From Mucilaginibacter tolerans (lineage in GTDB: Bacteria; Bacteroidota; Bacteroidia; Sphingobacteriales; Sphingobacteriaceae), in NCBI RefSeq assembly GCF_030519375.1, contig NZ_JAUMKB010000020.1:1-64000 (forward strand): DNA of 64,000 nucleotides, written 5' to 3'. A program made the translations under genes and the position numbers. Under the pieces are notes generated by a model. That model had not been told where the DNA came from. It saw nothing but the letters and a program-made list of their open reading frames with translations, and made no database searches. Shown in pieces: positions 52,876 to 61,847 of this stretch. Position 1 is the stretch's first letter; every line of letters begins with the position of its first letter.

Positions 52876-53745
52876 TTAAAAGCTTAGTCTGTATTTCATC
52901 GGCGTTACTTGGAACCTGTCCTTAAAAAGCCGTATAAATGAACTGGGGCAATCGAACCCAACCATATTCACTATTTCATTTACAGGGTAGTCGGTGTTTT
53001 TTAGTAAGTCTTTGGCTCTTTGCAACCTGATCTGTACCAAAAATTGATGGGGCGTTTGATGAAAAGCCTGCCTGAACGTGCGCAGTAAATGGGTAACTGA
53101 TAAGCATGCATATTCGGCAAGTTCGTCCAGACTGATATTCGTATTGTAATTGGAGTACAAATACTCTTTGGCCAGATTAAGCCTGCGGAGTATCTCGATT
53201 TTTGTGCTTTTGCTCAAAAAGTTAAGCCGCTGAGCCTTCTGAAATATCTCTTCATTAAATATCTGGAAATAGTTAATCAGGCAATGATGCAAATATTCGT
53301 TTATCAGCAACTCGTCTTGCAGGCCACGGCCGATATGATGTTTCAGGTGGTTTACATTAAAAAACAGATCGCCTTTGAAAGGATAGATCGTTTCGTCAAA
53401 CTCATGTTCATACCGGTTGATGAACGGGTATGTATTTAAGTTCAGCAGAGTATCATCTTTAAGCCGCCAGCTATTTTTAAAATCCTGCAGAAATTTATCA
53501 TCAAAGCTTATCCCGAAAGACTGTACCGGGATGGCGCTCTCTACTGTACTGGTATAATGCGTTCCCTTATTCAATATCAGGAACGAATCGGTATGAATGG
53601 AAAGCTGCCTCTTGCCAATGCTATATCGTTCGTTGCCGCTAAACACAAACCGGATACTGAAGTCAGAAGTGGTTTGTTGATTAAAATTATTGCGGGTACC
53701 GCTATAGATAACATTATTGTTCCTCAAGGTTCTTAAGTATTCCAT
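52876..53745 (-). CDS. AraC-family transcriptional regulator
   Basis: A 289-residue protein with a long N-terminal domain (TSDFSIRFVFSGNERYSIGK; the FQ-AraC cupin-like type) and a C-terminal AraC domain (LDELAEYACLSVTHLLRTFR, VNEIVNMVGFDCPSSFIRLF, FQVTPMKYRLSF). It starts 1 bp before the end of the VOC gene at 53747, that is, VOC copy 2 and this gene form an operon. It probably regulates both VOC genes. Confidence 0.9.
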   Translation of the reverse strand: MEYLRTLRNNNVIYSGTRNNFNQQTTSDFSIRFVFSGNERYSIGKRQLSIHTDSFLILNKGTHYTSTVESAIPVQSFGISFDDKFLQDFKNSWRLKDDTLLNLNTYPFINRYEHEFDETIYPFKGDLFFNVNHLKHHIGRGLQDELLINEYLHHCLINYFQIFNEEIFQKAQRLNFLSKSTKIEILRRLNLAKEYLYSNYNTNISLDELAEYACLSVTHLLRTFRQAFHQTPHQFLVQIRLQRAKDLLKNTDYPVNEIVNMVGFDCPSSFIRLFKDRFQVTPMKYRLSF

Positions 53746-53746
53746 T

Positions 53747-54118
53747 TCAGGTCAGGTCATTATAATTTCGCTCCTCAAGTAGTAAACAACGGTTACCGGA
53801 TGGATCTGCAAATTCTGCCCTTAATCCCGTGGGGGTATATTGCGGTTCATTATAAAACTGAATTCCGGCCAATTTCAAGTGGTGATAGTCATTCAGGCAA
53901 TCATCTGTACTGACTACGATATTGCATCTTCTGTTGCCGTAGCCGTAATCTTTTGCGATCAGCATGAAAATATCAGGACTTGTAGTTTGCATGACGACAC
54001 ACTCCCGGGAGGTGAGTAGGTTTTTCTTATCACATACTTCGAAACCGAGGTTGTCTGTGAAAAATTTTACCTGGCGTTCCAGGTCGTCGGTAAATATGGG
54101 TATGTATTTTATTTTCAT
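53747..54118 (-). CDS. VOC-family protein (copy 2)
   Basis: A 123-residue paralog of the gene at 52325: MKIKYIPIFTDDLERQVKFF, IVVSTDDCLNDYHHLKLAGI, FADPSGNRCLLLEERNY. It precedes the AraC gene with 1 bp between. Both proteins have the same length and plan. A Cys (RCLLLEE) replaces Tyr of copy 1 near the end. The substrate is unknown. With its operator-like site at 54256 it may respond to the AraC regulator. Confidence 0.88.
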   Translation of the reverse strand: MKIKYIPIFTDDLERQVKFFTDNLGFEVCDKKNLLTSRECVVMQTTSPDIFMLIAKDYGYGNRRCNIVVSTDDCLNDYHHLKLAGIQFYNEPQYTPTGLRAEFADPSGNRCLLLEERNYNDLT

Positions 54119-54255
54119 AGTAAATTCACTGTAATAGTCGGTTATTGGTATCCGGTAACGCAGTATCAGCAGGTACGTATGTGTTAACCGGTAATGGTGA
54201 GAGATCAGTTAATACCAAAAGAATAACCAAAGATAACAAGGCAAAATGGGGGCCG

Positions 54256-54271
54256 TATACCCCCAATTGGG
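54256..54271. promoter_or_regulatory. GTATACCCCCAATTGG site upstream of VOC copy 2
   Basis: See 52134-52148, of which it is the near reverse complement. It is 137 bp before the start of VOC copy 2 (54118). Confidence 0.35.
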
Positions 54272-54378
54272 TGAATTTTCTATGAAATCCTATTATTTTA
54301 CAGGGATAAAGAGTTTTTGGCGAAGAAAGTCACCCCGTTTTAAGGGGTGACTTGATTTGAAAGAGTTTAATTGATCCG

Positions 54379-54843
54379 TTAATTGTTTGCAATTACTTTC
54401 GGAGCGTCCATTCCAGGTTCTTTATCGTTAAATATTTTATAGACCTGGGCGATTTGCCACTCTTTATCATTTTTTTCGAGTACGAGGAAGTTTTGCTGTA
54501 CACAATTGTCATAGCGAAAATCAACGCGCACCATAACCAGTGCGCTGCTTTTGGCAACTACTTCGTAGCTACATTCGCAATTTTGTTTAATGCCGCCTCC
54601 TTGTTTCATAGCATCAACAATATCTGGTTTAGTTTGAACAATGACTTTTTCTGCCCTTGGGATCTTAAACGTGGCGCCATCGTTCATTATTTTTCTCAAT
54701 TTTTTATAGTCGCCGTTCATGTGGCTGGCGATATACTCCTTTACAACCTTATCGTAGTCGCTGGCGATTGGCCCGGAATATGCTGAAATGCTGAAGGCTG
54801 CCAATATCCCTATCAGACATGCCTTTAAAATTGTGATCTTCAT
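54379..54843 (-). CDS. Exported NTF2-like/lumazine-binding-like protein
   Basis: A 154-residue protein with a signal peptide (LKACLIGILAAFSISAYSGP) and an NTF2-like cone fold: YDKVVKEYIASHMNGDYKKL, NDGATFKIPRAEKVIVQTKP, CSYEVVAKSSALVMVRVDFR, FLVLEKNDKEWQIAQVYKIF. Such exported proteins are usually called nuclear transport factor 2 family or putative lumazine-binding. The ligand is unknown. It stands alone, minus strand. Confidence 0.85.
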   Translation of the reverse strand: MKITILKACLIGILAAFSISAYSGPIASDYDKVVKEYIASHMNGDYKKLRKIMNDGATFKIPRAEKVIVQTKPDIVDAMKQGGGIKQNCECSYEVVAKSSALVMVRVDFRYDNCVQQNFLVLEKNDKEWQIAQVYKIFNDKEPGMDAPKVIANN

Positions 54844-55161
54844 TTTTTTAATCGTTTATTCAAATTTCAGCAGTGTACATCAGAGATAATGTGCTTATTA
54901 AACCATTAAATGTGCATGAATGACCATTTTAGATGGATTTGAAACTAAAGCCCGTAGTGTTTCCAGCGTCAAAATTCAGAAAATGCTTTCGAGAAGGTTA
55001 AATAGTTGTCGATAGAACTCTCATGTTTTTCGACAGGTGGTTCGTTTTTAGTCCGATTGGGACTACAGAATCCTCAGAAGATTAGGTGGTTACGATAAAA
55101 AGTGACTGCATTTTTTGTTTTTTACGTTAAAACAATGTTTAAGCAAAGCTAATTCCGATGC

Positions 55162-55171
55162 CCTGCCACCC
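55162..55171 (+). repeat. Short copy of the tRNA-Pro 3' end
   Basis: CCTGCCACCC is the same as 5427-5436. With the preceding TGC it is also the same as at 43016-43028 (TGCCCTGCCACCC). Like the true tRNA it is followed shortly by a terminator. It could be an old attachment site or a decayed tRNA end. Ten bases alone could be chance. Confidence 0.35.
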
Positions 55172-55187
55172 TGGCGATGAAAACAAA

Positions 55188-55219
55188 AGCGCTGACGAAA
55201 GTCAGGCTCTTTCTTTTTT
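55188..55219 (+). terminator. Rho-independent terminator after the tRNA-like fragment
   Basis: AGC+CTGAC (55188-55196 with a bulged G) pairs with GTCAGGCT (55201-55208) around GAAA, followed by CTTTCTTTTTTG. No gene is upstream on the plus strand, so it terminates something lost, or is the remnant of the tRNA terminator. Confidence 0.55.
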
Positions 55220-55310
55220 GTCTCCGTCTACTATGGATGCTACGACTTATTAAAAAAGCGTTCTTATATTTTATTGATAACTTAGTGTGTAATTATGTTA
55301 TTGTGTAATT

Positions 55311-55688
55311 ATGGATGCCATTTCAAGTTTTATTCTTAACGGGATGAGTCCGCAATTAATAGTGGCGGATATAAAACGTTCCATTAAATTCTATACTATA
55401 AAACTGGGCTTTTCACTTGAGTTTAATTATGAAGACTTCTATGCCGGTGTTTCTAAAGATGGCTATACCATTCATCTCAAGTTGGGCAAACCTTCGGCTG
55501 AGGAACGGAAAAATAGAAGAGACAATGAACACCTTGATCTGGTTTTCTCGGTAGATAATATTGAAGCTTTGTATAAGGAGATATCGGTCAACGCTATCGA
55601 AATCATACAGTCATTGAGAAGCATGCCTTATGGCAAGGAATTTTATATAGCTGACCCTGATGGTTATATCATTGGCTTCTTAGAATAA
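55311..55688 (+). CDS. VOC-family (bleomycin-resistance-like) protein
   Basis: A 125-residue VOC protein (a start at 55344 is possible): MSPQLIVADIKRSIKFYTIK, GFSLEFNYEDFYAGVSKDGY, HLDLVFSVDNIEALYKEISV, SMPYGKEFYIADPDGYIIGF. The two domains' worth of beta-alpha-beta units are in place, with metal or ligand residues His and Glu in the last two strands. It is followed after 29 bp by a HAD phosphatase gene, and may share a transcript with it. It is not closely related to the VOC pair at 52-54 kb. Confidence 0.88.
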   Translation: MDAISSFILNGMSPQLIVADIKRSIKFYTIKLGFSLEFNYEDFYAGVSKDGYTIHLKLGKPSAEERKNRRDNEHLDLVFSVDNIEALYKEISVNAIEIIQSLRSMPYGKEFYIADPDGYIIGFLE

Positions 55689-55717
55689 ACGAAGCGAACG
55701 CTATATTTGCCCCGATT

Positions 55718-56338
55718 ATGGCAGCATCTTTCGACGAAATCAATACCAAACTTGAAAAGTTAACCGAACTTAGCCGGGGCTATAAAGCATACCTGTATGA
55801 TTGCGACGGCACGCTTGCCGATAATATGGGCGCACATAAGGAAACCTACATACAGGTTGCTGCCGGTAAAGGCCATAAGATTGAAGGAGATATTATTGAT
55901 GAACTTGCCGGCTGGCCGGTGATTAAGGTGATTGAGGAGATCAATAAAAGGTATGACACCTCGTTCGATCCCCAGGAGTTTGTGGATCGGAAGTACAAAC
56001 TATTCCTGGATCATTATATTGAAAACACGCTTCCGGTAGTCCATGTGGTAGAGCATCTGAAAACCCATGCGCAAAAAGTGAAAATCGGCGTTGTTTCGGG
56101 TAGCAAACGCGCGGCGGTTGATAAAACACTGAAAGTGCTTGGCATATACGATCTGGTTGAGGTAATGGTATGTGCTGGTGAAACAGAACATGGCAAACCT
56201 CATCCTGCCCCTTTTTTGAAGGCTGCGGAGTTGCTTCAAGTTAAGCCTGAAGAATGCTTTGTGTTTGAAGATGGCCAAGCAGGAACCGTTGCTGCCGAGG
56301 CGGCCGGAATGAAATGGGTGAGGGTGGACAAATTGTAA
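55718..56338 (+). CDS. HAD-superfamily phosphatase
   Basis: A 206-residue HAD phosphatase of the beta-phosphoglucomutase-like subgroup: motif I YLYDCDGTLADN (Asp28, Asp30), a helical cap (about 37-100), motif II VVSGSKRA (Ser), motif III KPHPAPFLKAAELL and motif IV EDGQAGTVAAEAAG. It removes phosphate from sugar phosphates or related compounds. It is complete. It ends 1 bp before the convergent glycosylase gene. Confidence 0.92.
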   Translation: MAASFDEINTKLEKLTELSRGYKAYLYDCDGTLADNMGAHKETYIQVAAGKGHKIEGDIIDELAGWPVIKVIEEINKRYDTSFDPQEFVDRKYKLFLDHYIENTLPVVHVVEHLKTHAQKVKIGVVSGSKRAAVDKTLKVLGIYDLVEVMVCAGETEHGKPHPAPFLKAAELLQVKPEECFVFEDGQAGTVAAEAAGMKWVRVDKL

Positions 56339-56339
56339 T

Positions 56340-57038
56340 TTACTCTAATACGCTTCTGAAAGCATCCAGGTACTTTTCAATATAAAACTGCTTTGAGGCA
56401 GATGTATATTGCATGATAAATCTTGGATGCTCCAGCGCCATAATTTTTCCAAAGAATTTGTACTCATTATTCAGCTTTTTTAGGAATTTTTCGTTTTTAC
56501 CCGTTCCAAAACAAAAACAGGTATCAGTTTTAATGCCTAAATCGATCTGCTTACGTATATTTTCCATCATGAAAGGAAAAACGGCATCAGTCAATTGTTT
56601 GCTGTCGTAATAATTATAATTGGTTTCCTTGCCTTTTTCATCTATTGATGTGAACCCAAGCGGGCAAGGCGAGTTGATATAAAAGTCTTTATAGAAAGCC
56701 TCAGGACCGCCGTAAGCGTCGATCATTTCATAAATAAATACGGACGACGGTTCATGCGATATTTTGCCTGTATATTGTATATGGCATTCGCTAACCAATC
56801 TTTTGGGATCCGTAAACGGAATGCCTGTTAAACCGCCGCCAAATCTGCCCGGGTTTATACCAAGTATAATATGCCTTTGATGGTTATCGTTATAATATTT
56901 ATGGTAAAATGCTTCAACGATCCCCATCACATTGTCGTATTCCCTAAAAGGGTTCATGATGCGGATGCCGTTTGGCAGCGGACTGCCTGTATAGATTAAT
57001 TCCCCATTGAATTGGATAACCCGATCAGCGAAATTCAT
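56340..57038 (-). CDS. SMUG2-like uracil-DNA glycosylase family protein
   Basis: A 232-residue protein of the SMUG2 type: the substrate-site ILGINPGRFGGGLTGIPFTD (glycosylase motif I), then SSVFIYEMIDAYGGPEAFYK and the end MALEHPRFIMQYTS (motif II-like HPR). These enzymes excise uracil or related bases from DNA and belong to the uracil-DNA glycosylase superfamily. The start ATG at 57038 is 4 bp from the end of the AraC gene, so it is the second gene of a pair with it. Confidence 0.88.
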   Translation of the reverse strand: MNFADRVIQFNGELIYTGSPLPNGIRIMNPFREYDNVMGIVEAFYHKYYNDNHQRHIILGINPGRFGGGLTGIPFTDPKRLVSECHIQYTGKISHEPSSVFIYEMIDAYGGPEAFYKDFYINSPCPLGFTSIDEKGKETNYNYYDSKQLTDAVFPFMMENIRKQIDLGIKTDTCFCFGTGKNEKFLKKLNNEYKFFGKIMALEHPRFIMQYTSASKQFYIEKYLDAFRSVLE

Positions 57039-57042
57039 GCGG

Positions 57043-57933
57043 TCAATTTACCAATTGCTTTTTAAATTGGTTTGGACTCAAACCGGTTTCCTTTTTGAAT
57101 AACCTCGAAAAATAGGGCAGATTCTCAAAACCAAGCAGATAAGCAATTTCCGAAACGTTTTGATGTTCACCTTTTAAAAGGTTTTTTGCTTCGTTTACCA
57201 GGAAAATATGGATCAGCTCGATAGCAGTTTTTCCGGTTTCCTGTTTTAATAAGTCACTTAAATATCTGGCAGATAAATTCAATTGAGAAGCCATTGCATT
57301 TACGGTAGGCAGACCCTTGGTTTGCAACAAGCCTTTGCTGAAATAGGCAGATAGTGCATGGTTGAACTTGGAAACAGTTTTGCCTGATAATTCGGCACGG
57401 TTAATGAACTGGCGCTTATAAAACCGCTGTGAGTATTTCAATATCGAATCAAGATGGGTAAGCATAATATCACGACTATACTCGTCAGTATTGCTTTTGT
57501 ATTCCGCCTCAATTTTGCTGTAAAGATCCCATATAATCTCTTCTTCTCGTGGCGAAAGATGCAATGCCTCGTTGGTTTCATAATCAAAGAAGCTATATTT
57601 CTGTATTTCGTCATGGAGTATGGAACCATTCAGGAAATCCTCATGAATAAGTATAAGAAATCCATCTTCCTCAAATTCAAGATTTTTAAACTCAACCACC
57701 TGGCGTGGTTTGATGAATATCATTGAGCCGTTTTCATGGTCATACTTTGTGCGTCCATATAAGATCACGCCGGAGATAATCTTCTTTAATCCGATGATGT
57801 AGAAATCGGTCGTAAATTCCCGATTACCCAAAGGGCAGGACACATTGCACCGGTGCAGGCCAATAAGGGGATGTTCAGGCGGAGCAAAACCGTTTGCCCG
57901 ACTCATATCACTTAATGTTTTGTAGTGTTTCAT
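57043..57933 (-). CDS. AraC-family transcriptional regulator
   Basis: A 296-residue regulator with an N-terminal cupin-like domain (FTTDFYIIGLKKIISGVILY, MIFIKPRQVVEFKNLEFEED) and the C-terminal AraC domain (VNAMASQLNLSARYLSDLLK, VSEIAYLLGFENLPYFSRLF, KETGLSPNQFKKQ). The SDR gene is next upstream on the same strand (58009). The two could be in one regulatory unit. Confidence 0.9.
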   Translation of the reverse strand: MKHYKTLSDMSRANGFAPPEHPLIGLHRCNVSCPLGNREFTTDFYIIGLKKIISGVILYGRTKYDHENGSMIFIKPRQVVEFKNLEFEEDGFLILIHEDFLNGSILHDEIQKYSFFDYETNEALHLSPREEEIIWDLYSKIEAEYKSNTDEYSRDIMLTHLDSILKYSQRFYKRQFINRAELSGKTVSKFNHALSAYFSKGLLQTKGLPTVNAMASQLNLSARYLSDLLKQETGKTAIELIHIFLVNEAKNLLKGEHQNVSEIAYLLGFENLPYFSRLFKKETGLSPNQFKKQLVN

Positions 57934-58008
57934 AATGATCTGATAAAAACAAATCTACGCTGAATATCAGCGCAGATGTGTCAGTTAGAAAACATTATTT
58001 ATTAATCA

Positions 58009-58827
58009 TTAGTGTCCATGTGCCGCAGCAGCTACTTCATTCCATTGATCCCATTCGGCAAAACGGCCATCGTAAACCTGTTTAACCCATGGATAAGCTA
58101 CTTTTCCAAGAAATAAGCGCAGCGGGGGATTTTCGCTATCTACCAGTTTTAACACAGCATCGGTAGTGGCCTCAGGTTTGCCAAAAATATCATCCGTTAG
58201 TCCTGCCTGGAAATCGGCTCTAACTTTATCATATTCTGGCATGCTTTCAGTATGGAAAGCTGATGCACCGGCCCAATCAGTGCTAAAACCATTTGGTTCT
58301 ATCAGGCTTACTTTAATACCAAAGCCTTTGACCTCAGCTGCTAATGTTTCGCTTAAGCCCTCAACTGCAAATTTTGATGCATTATAAAGGCCTAATACAG
58401 GCAAAGCAACCAAGCCCAAAACGCTCGACAACTGAATAATATGTCCGTGACCTTGGTCGCGCATTACCGGTATTGCGGCTTGTGAAAGCCATAATAAGCC
58501 AAAGAAGTTAGTTTCTATCTGATCACGGGCTTCTTTTTCGCTGGTTTCCTCGATGCTGCCAAACAAACCGTAACCGGCATTGTTGATCAAGACGTCAATA
58601 CTACCGAAATGATCTTTAGCCTTCTTGATGGCTGCAAAATCAGCTTTACGGTCATTTACATCCAGTTGTATAGGCAATATGTTATCGCCATATTGGTTTA
58701 TTAAATCATTTAAGGTACTTAAGTCTCGTGCAGTAGCAACTACTTTGTCACCTCTTTTTAAAAATGCTTCTGCCCAGATTTTACCAAATCCACGTGAAGC
58801 GCCTGATATAAAAATTGTCTTTGCCAT
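58009..58827 (-). CDS. Short-chain dehydrogenase (SDR)
   Basis: A 272-residue SDR: TIFISGASRGFGKIWAEAFL (glycine motif), NNAG in VLINNAGYGLFG (about 83-94), Ser in IIQLSSVLGLVAL, and Tyr-x-x-x-Lys in GLYNASKFAVEGL. The C-terminus ends WDQWNEVAAAAHGH. It is of the classical type with NADP-like binding. It probably oxidises an alcohol or reduces a ketone; the AraC gene downstream is on the same strand and may control it. Confidence 0.9.
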   Translation of the reverse strand: MAKTIFISGASRGFGKIWAEAFLKRGDKVVATARDLSTLNDLINQYGDNILPIQLDVNDRKADFAAIKKAKDHFGSIDVLINNAGYGLFGSIEETSEKEARDQIETNFFGLLWLSQAAIPVMRDQGHGHIIQLSSVLGLVALPVLGLYNASKFAVEGLSETLAAEVKGFGIKVSLIEPNGFSTDWAGASAFHTESMPEYDKVRADFQAGLTDDIFGKPEATTDAVLKLVDSENPPLRLFLGKVAYPWVKQVYDGRFAEWDQWNEVAAAAHGH

Positions 58828-59197
58828 TGTTTTTATCTTTTATTTGATAAGCCAAAGTTAGATGGCTGATTGCAGACCGATTTATACAGAAGTAGGGAAG
58901 AATGATACATTTTTACATGACCACAAGTAGTTGATTAACAAAAATACTCTTGATATCTATTGCGTAACAATATTATAGCTTCTAATCTTATTATAATACG
59001 TTAACAGAATTGTTACCTGAATCAATATATGTTTTTGCCATTTTTGCAAAACACATCTGGCCTGTGATGGTATTAGTGATATTGTAACTAATCTTTTGAT
59101 TATTATAATATTATTACTTATACCAATACATATTTTATGAGACAATATTCTATAAAGTAGCCAGTGGGTTTTTAATATGAAAGAGGTCATTTTCAAC
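58828..59197. other. Intergenic region upstream of the RND operon
   Basis: A 370-bp AT-rich stretch between divergent genes (SDR minus, TolC plus). It holds promoters for both. I see no clear operator, only short AT-rich repeats (ATTATAATATTATTACTTA near 59100). Confidence 0.45.
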
Positions 59198-60613
59198 ATG
59201 AGCCGTACCCGATTGCTATTATTTACTTTGCTTTTATCTTTTGCCGCGATTGTATCCAATGCGCAAAAGAATAAGCCCGCTACTATAACCCCGCCAGTAA
59301 CCGTTCCGGATACAAGCAAAAACAGTTTATTAATGCCGGTTGTAGTTAGGGATAGCGCCGGTACCGGTGCGGAATCCTTAACACTAAGACAGTGTATAGA
59401 TTATGCTATGCAGCATCAACCGGGCGTGAACAAAGCGTTGATCAATGTTGATATTGCGAGAACTACCAACGCTATCAATCTATCAGGATGGTTGCCACAG
59501 GTTAATGCCCAGGGGACGTTGAATCATTATATTCAAACCTCATCCAGCGGGTCATCCTCAGCTATAAGCAGCTCGGGTAGTTCGGTTAACCGGAATACAT
59601 TTATCCCTGGAGTTTCAGTTTCACAAGCATTATTTAGTCCTAACCTGATGTATGCTGCAAGGAGTGCCAACCTATACATAAAACAGGCACAACAAGTTAC
59701 CGATAGCACCAAGATATTCCTGGTTTCGGCAGTGAGCAAGTCATTTTATAATGTGCTTTTGACACTCGAACAGATCAACGTATTGAAGGAAGATACGGCA
59801 CGTTTGGGCAAGAGTGTCCGGGATGCATACCATCAATATAAAGGTGGTATAGTAGATGAGACCGACTATGAAGAAGCTACGATCACCCTAAACAACTCAA
59901 TGGCACAACTGAAACAAGCCAATGAGAATGTCGTACCCCAATATGCTATGCTGAAGCAGGTAATGGGTTATCCGCCCGAGAAGCAATTCAATGTAAGTTT
60001 CGATACCACCGAAATGGAACAAAATATCCATATAGATACTTTGCAGCAATTACAGTACGAAAAACGGATTGAGTATCAGCAGGTAAAAACTGCGCATGAT
60101 TTGCAGGATGAGACTGTACATTATTATAAGTATTCATTCCTGCCTACGCTTTCGGCATTTTATAATTATAACCTGGCTTATGCGAATAATCAATTCTCAG
60201 ATCTGTTCAATAAATCCTACCCAAATCAGCTGGTAGGCGTATCTTTTAGCATTCCGATTTTTACTGGGTTTTATCGCACTAACAACCTGAAAAAAGCTCG
60301 GTTGGAACAGAAGATAATCGATTGGAATACGGTTGATCTGAAATCGCAGATATACAAGGAATATGCCACTGCTTTGGGCAATTATAAGGGCAATTTCTAT
60401 AACCTACAGTTATTGCAGAAGAATGTAAATATGGCTAAGCGAGTTTATTTTGTAGTGACTCTTCAATATAAACAGGGCATAGTTCCATACCTGAATGTGA
60501 TCACCGCCGAATCGAATTTAATATCATCAGAAATAAGTTATTTAAATGCTTTGTTCCAGGTATTGTCTAATAAGATCGACCTTCAAAAAGCAATGGGAAA
60601 TATTACATATTAA
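59198..60613 (+). CDS. TolC-family outer-membrane efflux protein
   Basis: About 471 residues from the ATG at 59198, chosen because AAGAGG lies upstream and the frame then opens on a signal peptide (RLLLFTLLLSFAAIVSNAQ); the ATG at 59177 adds 7 residues. It has the two halves of a TolC/OprM protein: LRQCIDYAMQHQPGVNKALI with SVSQALFSPNLMYAAR, and YEKRIEYQQVKTAHDLQDET with LVGVSFSIPIFTGFYRTNNL. It is the first gene of a three-gene RND operon and overlaps the next gene by 1 bp (TAATG). Confidence 0.93.
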   Translation: MSRTRLLLFTLLLSFAAIVSNAQKNKPATITPPVTVPDTSKNSLLMPVVVRDSAGTGAESLTLRQCIDYAMQHQPGVNKALINVDIARTTNAINLSGWLPQVNAQGTLNHYIQTSSSGSSSAISSSGSSVNRNTFIPGVSVSQALFSPNLMYAARSANLYIKQAQQVTDSTKIFLVSAVSKSFYNVLLTLEQINVLKEDTARLGKSVRDAYHQYKGGIVDETDYEEATITLNNSMAQLKQANENVVPQYAMLKQVMGYPPEKQFNVSFDTTEMEQNIHIDTLQQLQYEKRIEYQQVKTAHDLQDETVHYYKYSFLPTLSAFYNYNLAYANNQFSDLFNKSYPNQLVGVSFSIPIFTGFYRTNNLKKARLEQKIIDWNTVDLKSQIYKEYATALGNYKGNFYNLQLLQKNVNMAKRVYFVVTLQYKQGIVPYLNVITAESNLISSEISYLNALFQVLSNKIDLQKAMGNITY

Positions 60614-61812
60614 TGCGTTACAACCAACCCCTCTCCATGAATAGAGTATTGTTAAATACGATTCTTATAAGCTGCCTTATTATGGGCGCTTGTAAAAAGA
60701 AACAACCTCCGCAAAACAATGTGGTGCCGGTTAATTTGTATAAGGTAAAGCAACAACAGGTTTTATATTACGATAAATATCCTTCAACCATCCAGGCTTT
60801 GAGCCAGGTAAATCTGTTGCCGCAGATAACCGGTGCTATTACCGCAATATATTTTAAGGAAGGTACCCATATAAGCAAAGGTGAGAAGTTGTATGAGATA
60901 GACAGGCGCATTTACGAAGCTGCTTATGATCAGGCAGTGGCTAATTTGAAAGTATCGCAAGGTAACCTGGTACAAGCACAACAAGACGCCGATCGTTACG
61001 AGTACCTGAATAAATACAATGCTGTTGCCAAGCAGCAGTATGATCATGCGATCATTTCACTGAATAATGCAAAAAACACGGTTAAGGCGTCTGAACAGGC
61101 CGTTAAGTCGGCAAAAACCAACCTGAATTATGCCATAGTATATGCGCCGTTTGATGGAACAATTGGCTTCAGTATGGTGAAGCTGGGTGATGTGGTGAAT
61201 CCGGGAACAACAGTTTTAAATACCATATCAACGGACGATCCTATTGCTGTAGATTTTATTGTTAACGAAAAACAACTGCCACATTTTGAAGAATTACAGC
61301 TGGGGAAAAAGAACCTGCCTGACTCATTGTTTACCTTGTTGTTGGCTGATAACTCGCTTTATAACGGAGTTGGCAAAATATCGGTTATCGACCGTGCCGT
61401 TGACGCGCAGACCGGTTCGATCCGTGTGCGTTTGGTATTCCCGAACCCTAAAAAAATGCTGAGAGTTGGTATGAGTTGCGTGGTGCGTGTGCATAACCAG
61501 GATACACAACCACAGTTAGTATTACCAAACAAAGCAGTCGTAGAGCAGATGGGCGAGTACTTTGTATATGTTGCAAAAGACTCGGTCATCAACCCAACTC
61601 ATTCAACTGCCGATACGGCAACTAAGCCTAAACTGATAGCTGCGCAGAAAAAAGTGCAGATAGGGCAGGTGATAGGGCCTAATATTGTGATCAAATCAGG
61701 TATTAATGAGGGCGATCGGGTAGTGGTAGATGGCGTACAGACACTACACGACGGATCGAAAATAACTACAGCTAATAAAGTAGCACCTTCGGCAGGGGGA
61801 CGCCGCGGATAA
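60613..61812 (+). CDS. RND efflux periplasmic adaptor (membrane fusion protein)
   Basis: A 399-residue lipoprotein-like adaptor. The signal peptide ends in a lipobox (ILISCLIMGACKKK). It has the barrel-sandwich (biotinyl-lipoyl) halves (NLLPQITGAITAIYFKEGTH, then ISKGEKLYEIDRRIYEAAYD and FDGTIGFSMVKLGDVVNPGT) and a helical hairpin between them (about 100-165). The membrane-proximal end has VLPNKAVVEQMGEYFVYVAK. It links the pump to TolC. Confidence 0.93.
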   Translation: MRYNQPLSMNRVLLNTILISCLIMGACKKKQPPQNNVVPVNLYKVKQQQVLYYDKYPSTIQALSQVNLLPQITGAITAIYFKEGTHISKGEKLYEIDRRIYEAAYDQAVANLKVSQGNLVQAQQDADRYEYLNKYNAVAKQQYDHAIISLNNAKNTVKASEQAVKSAKTNLNYAIVYAPFDGTIGFSMVKLGDVVNPGTTVLNTISTDDPIAVDFIVNEKQLPHFEELQLGKKNLPDSLFTLLLADNSLYNGVGKISVIDRAVDAQTGSIRVRLVFPNPKKMLRVGMSCVVRVHNQDTQPQLVLPNKAVVEQMGEYFVYVAKDSVINPTHSTADTATKPKLIAAQKKVQIGQVIGPNIVIKSGINEGDRVVVDGVQTLHDGSKITTANKVAPSAGGRRG

Positions 61813-61847
61813 TGAACACAGCCTTCCGGGTTTAGAAGAAATAAGAT

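Larger units (their letters stand above)
54844..55310. other. Intergenic region with tRNA-like fragment and terminator
   Basis: A 467-bp stretch with no gene. It holds a short copy of the tRNA-Pro 3' end (55162-55171) followed by a terminator (55188-55219), and a doubled GTGTAATTATG (55287, 55303) just at the VOC start. Confidence 0.5.

Noticed and set aside
58957..59319. Minus-strand frame of 120 codons between the SDR and TolC
   Set aside because: It overlaps the TolC signal peptide region and reads as AT-rich low-quality protein with no motif.
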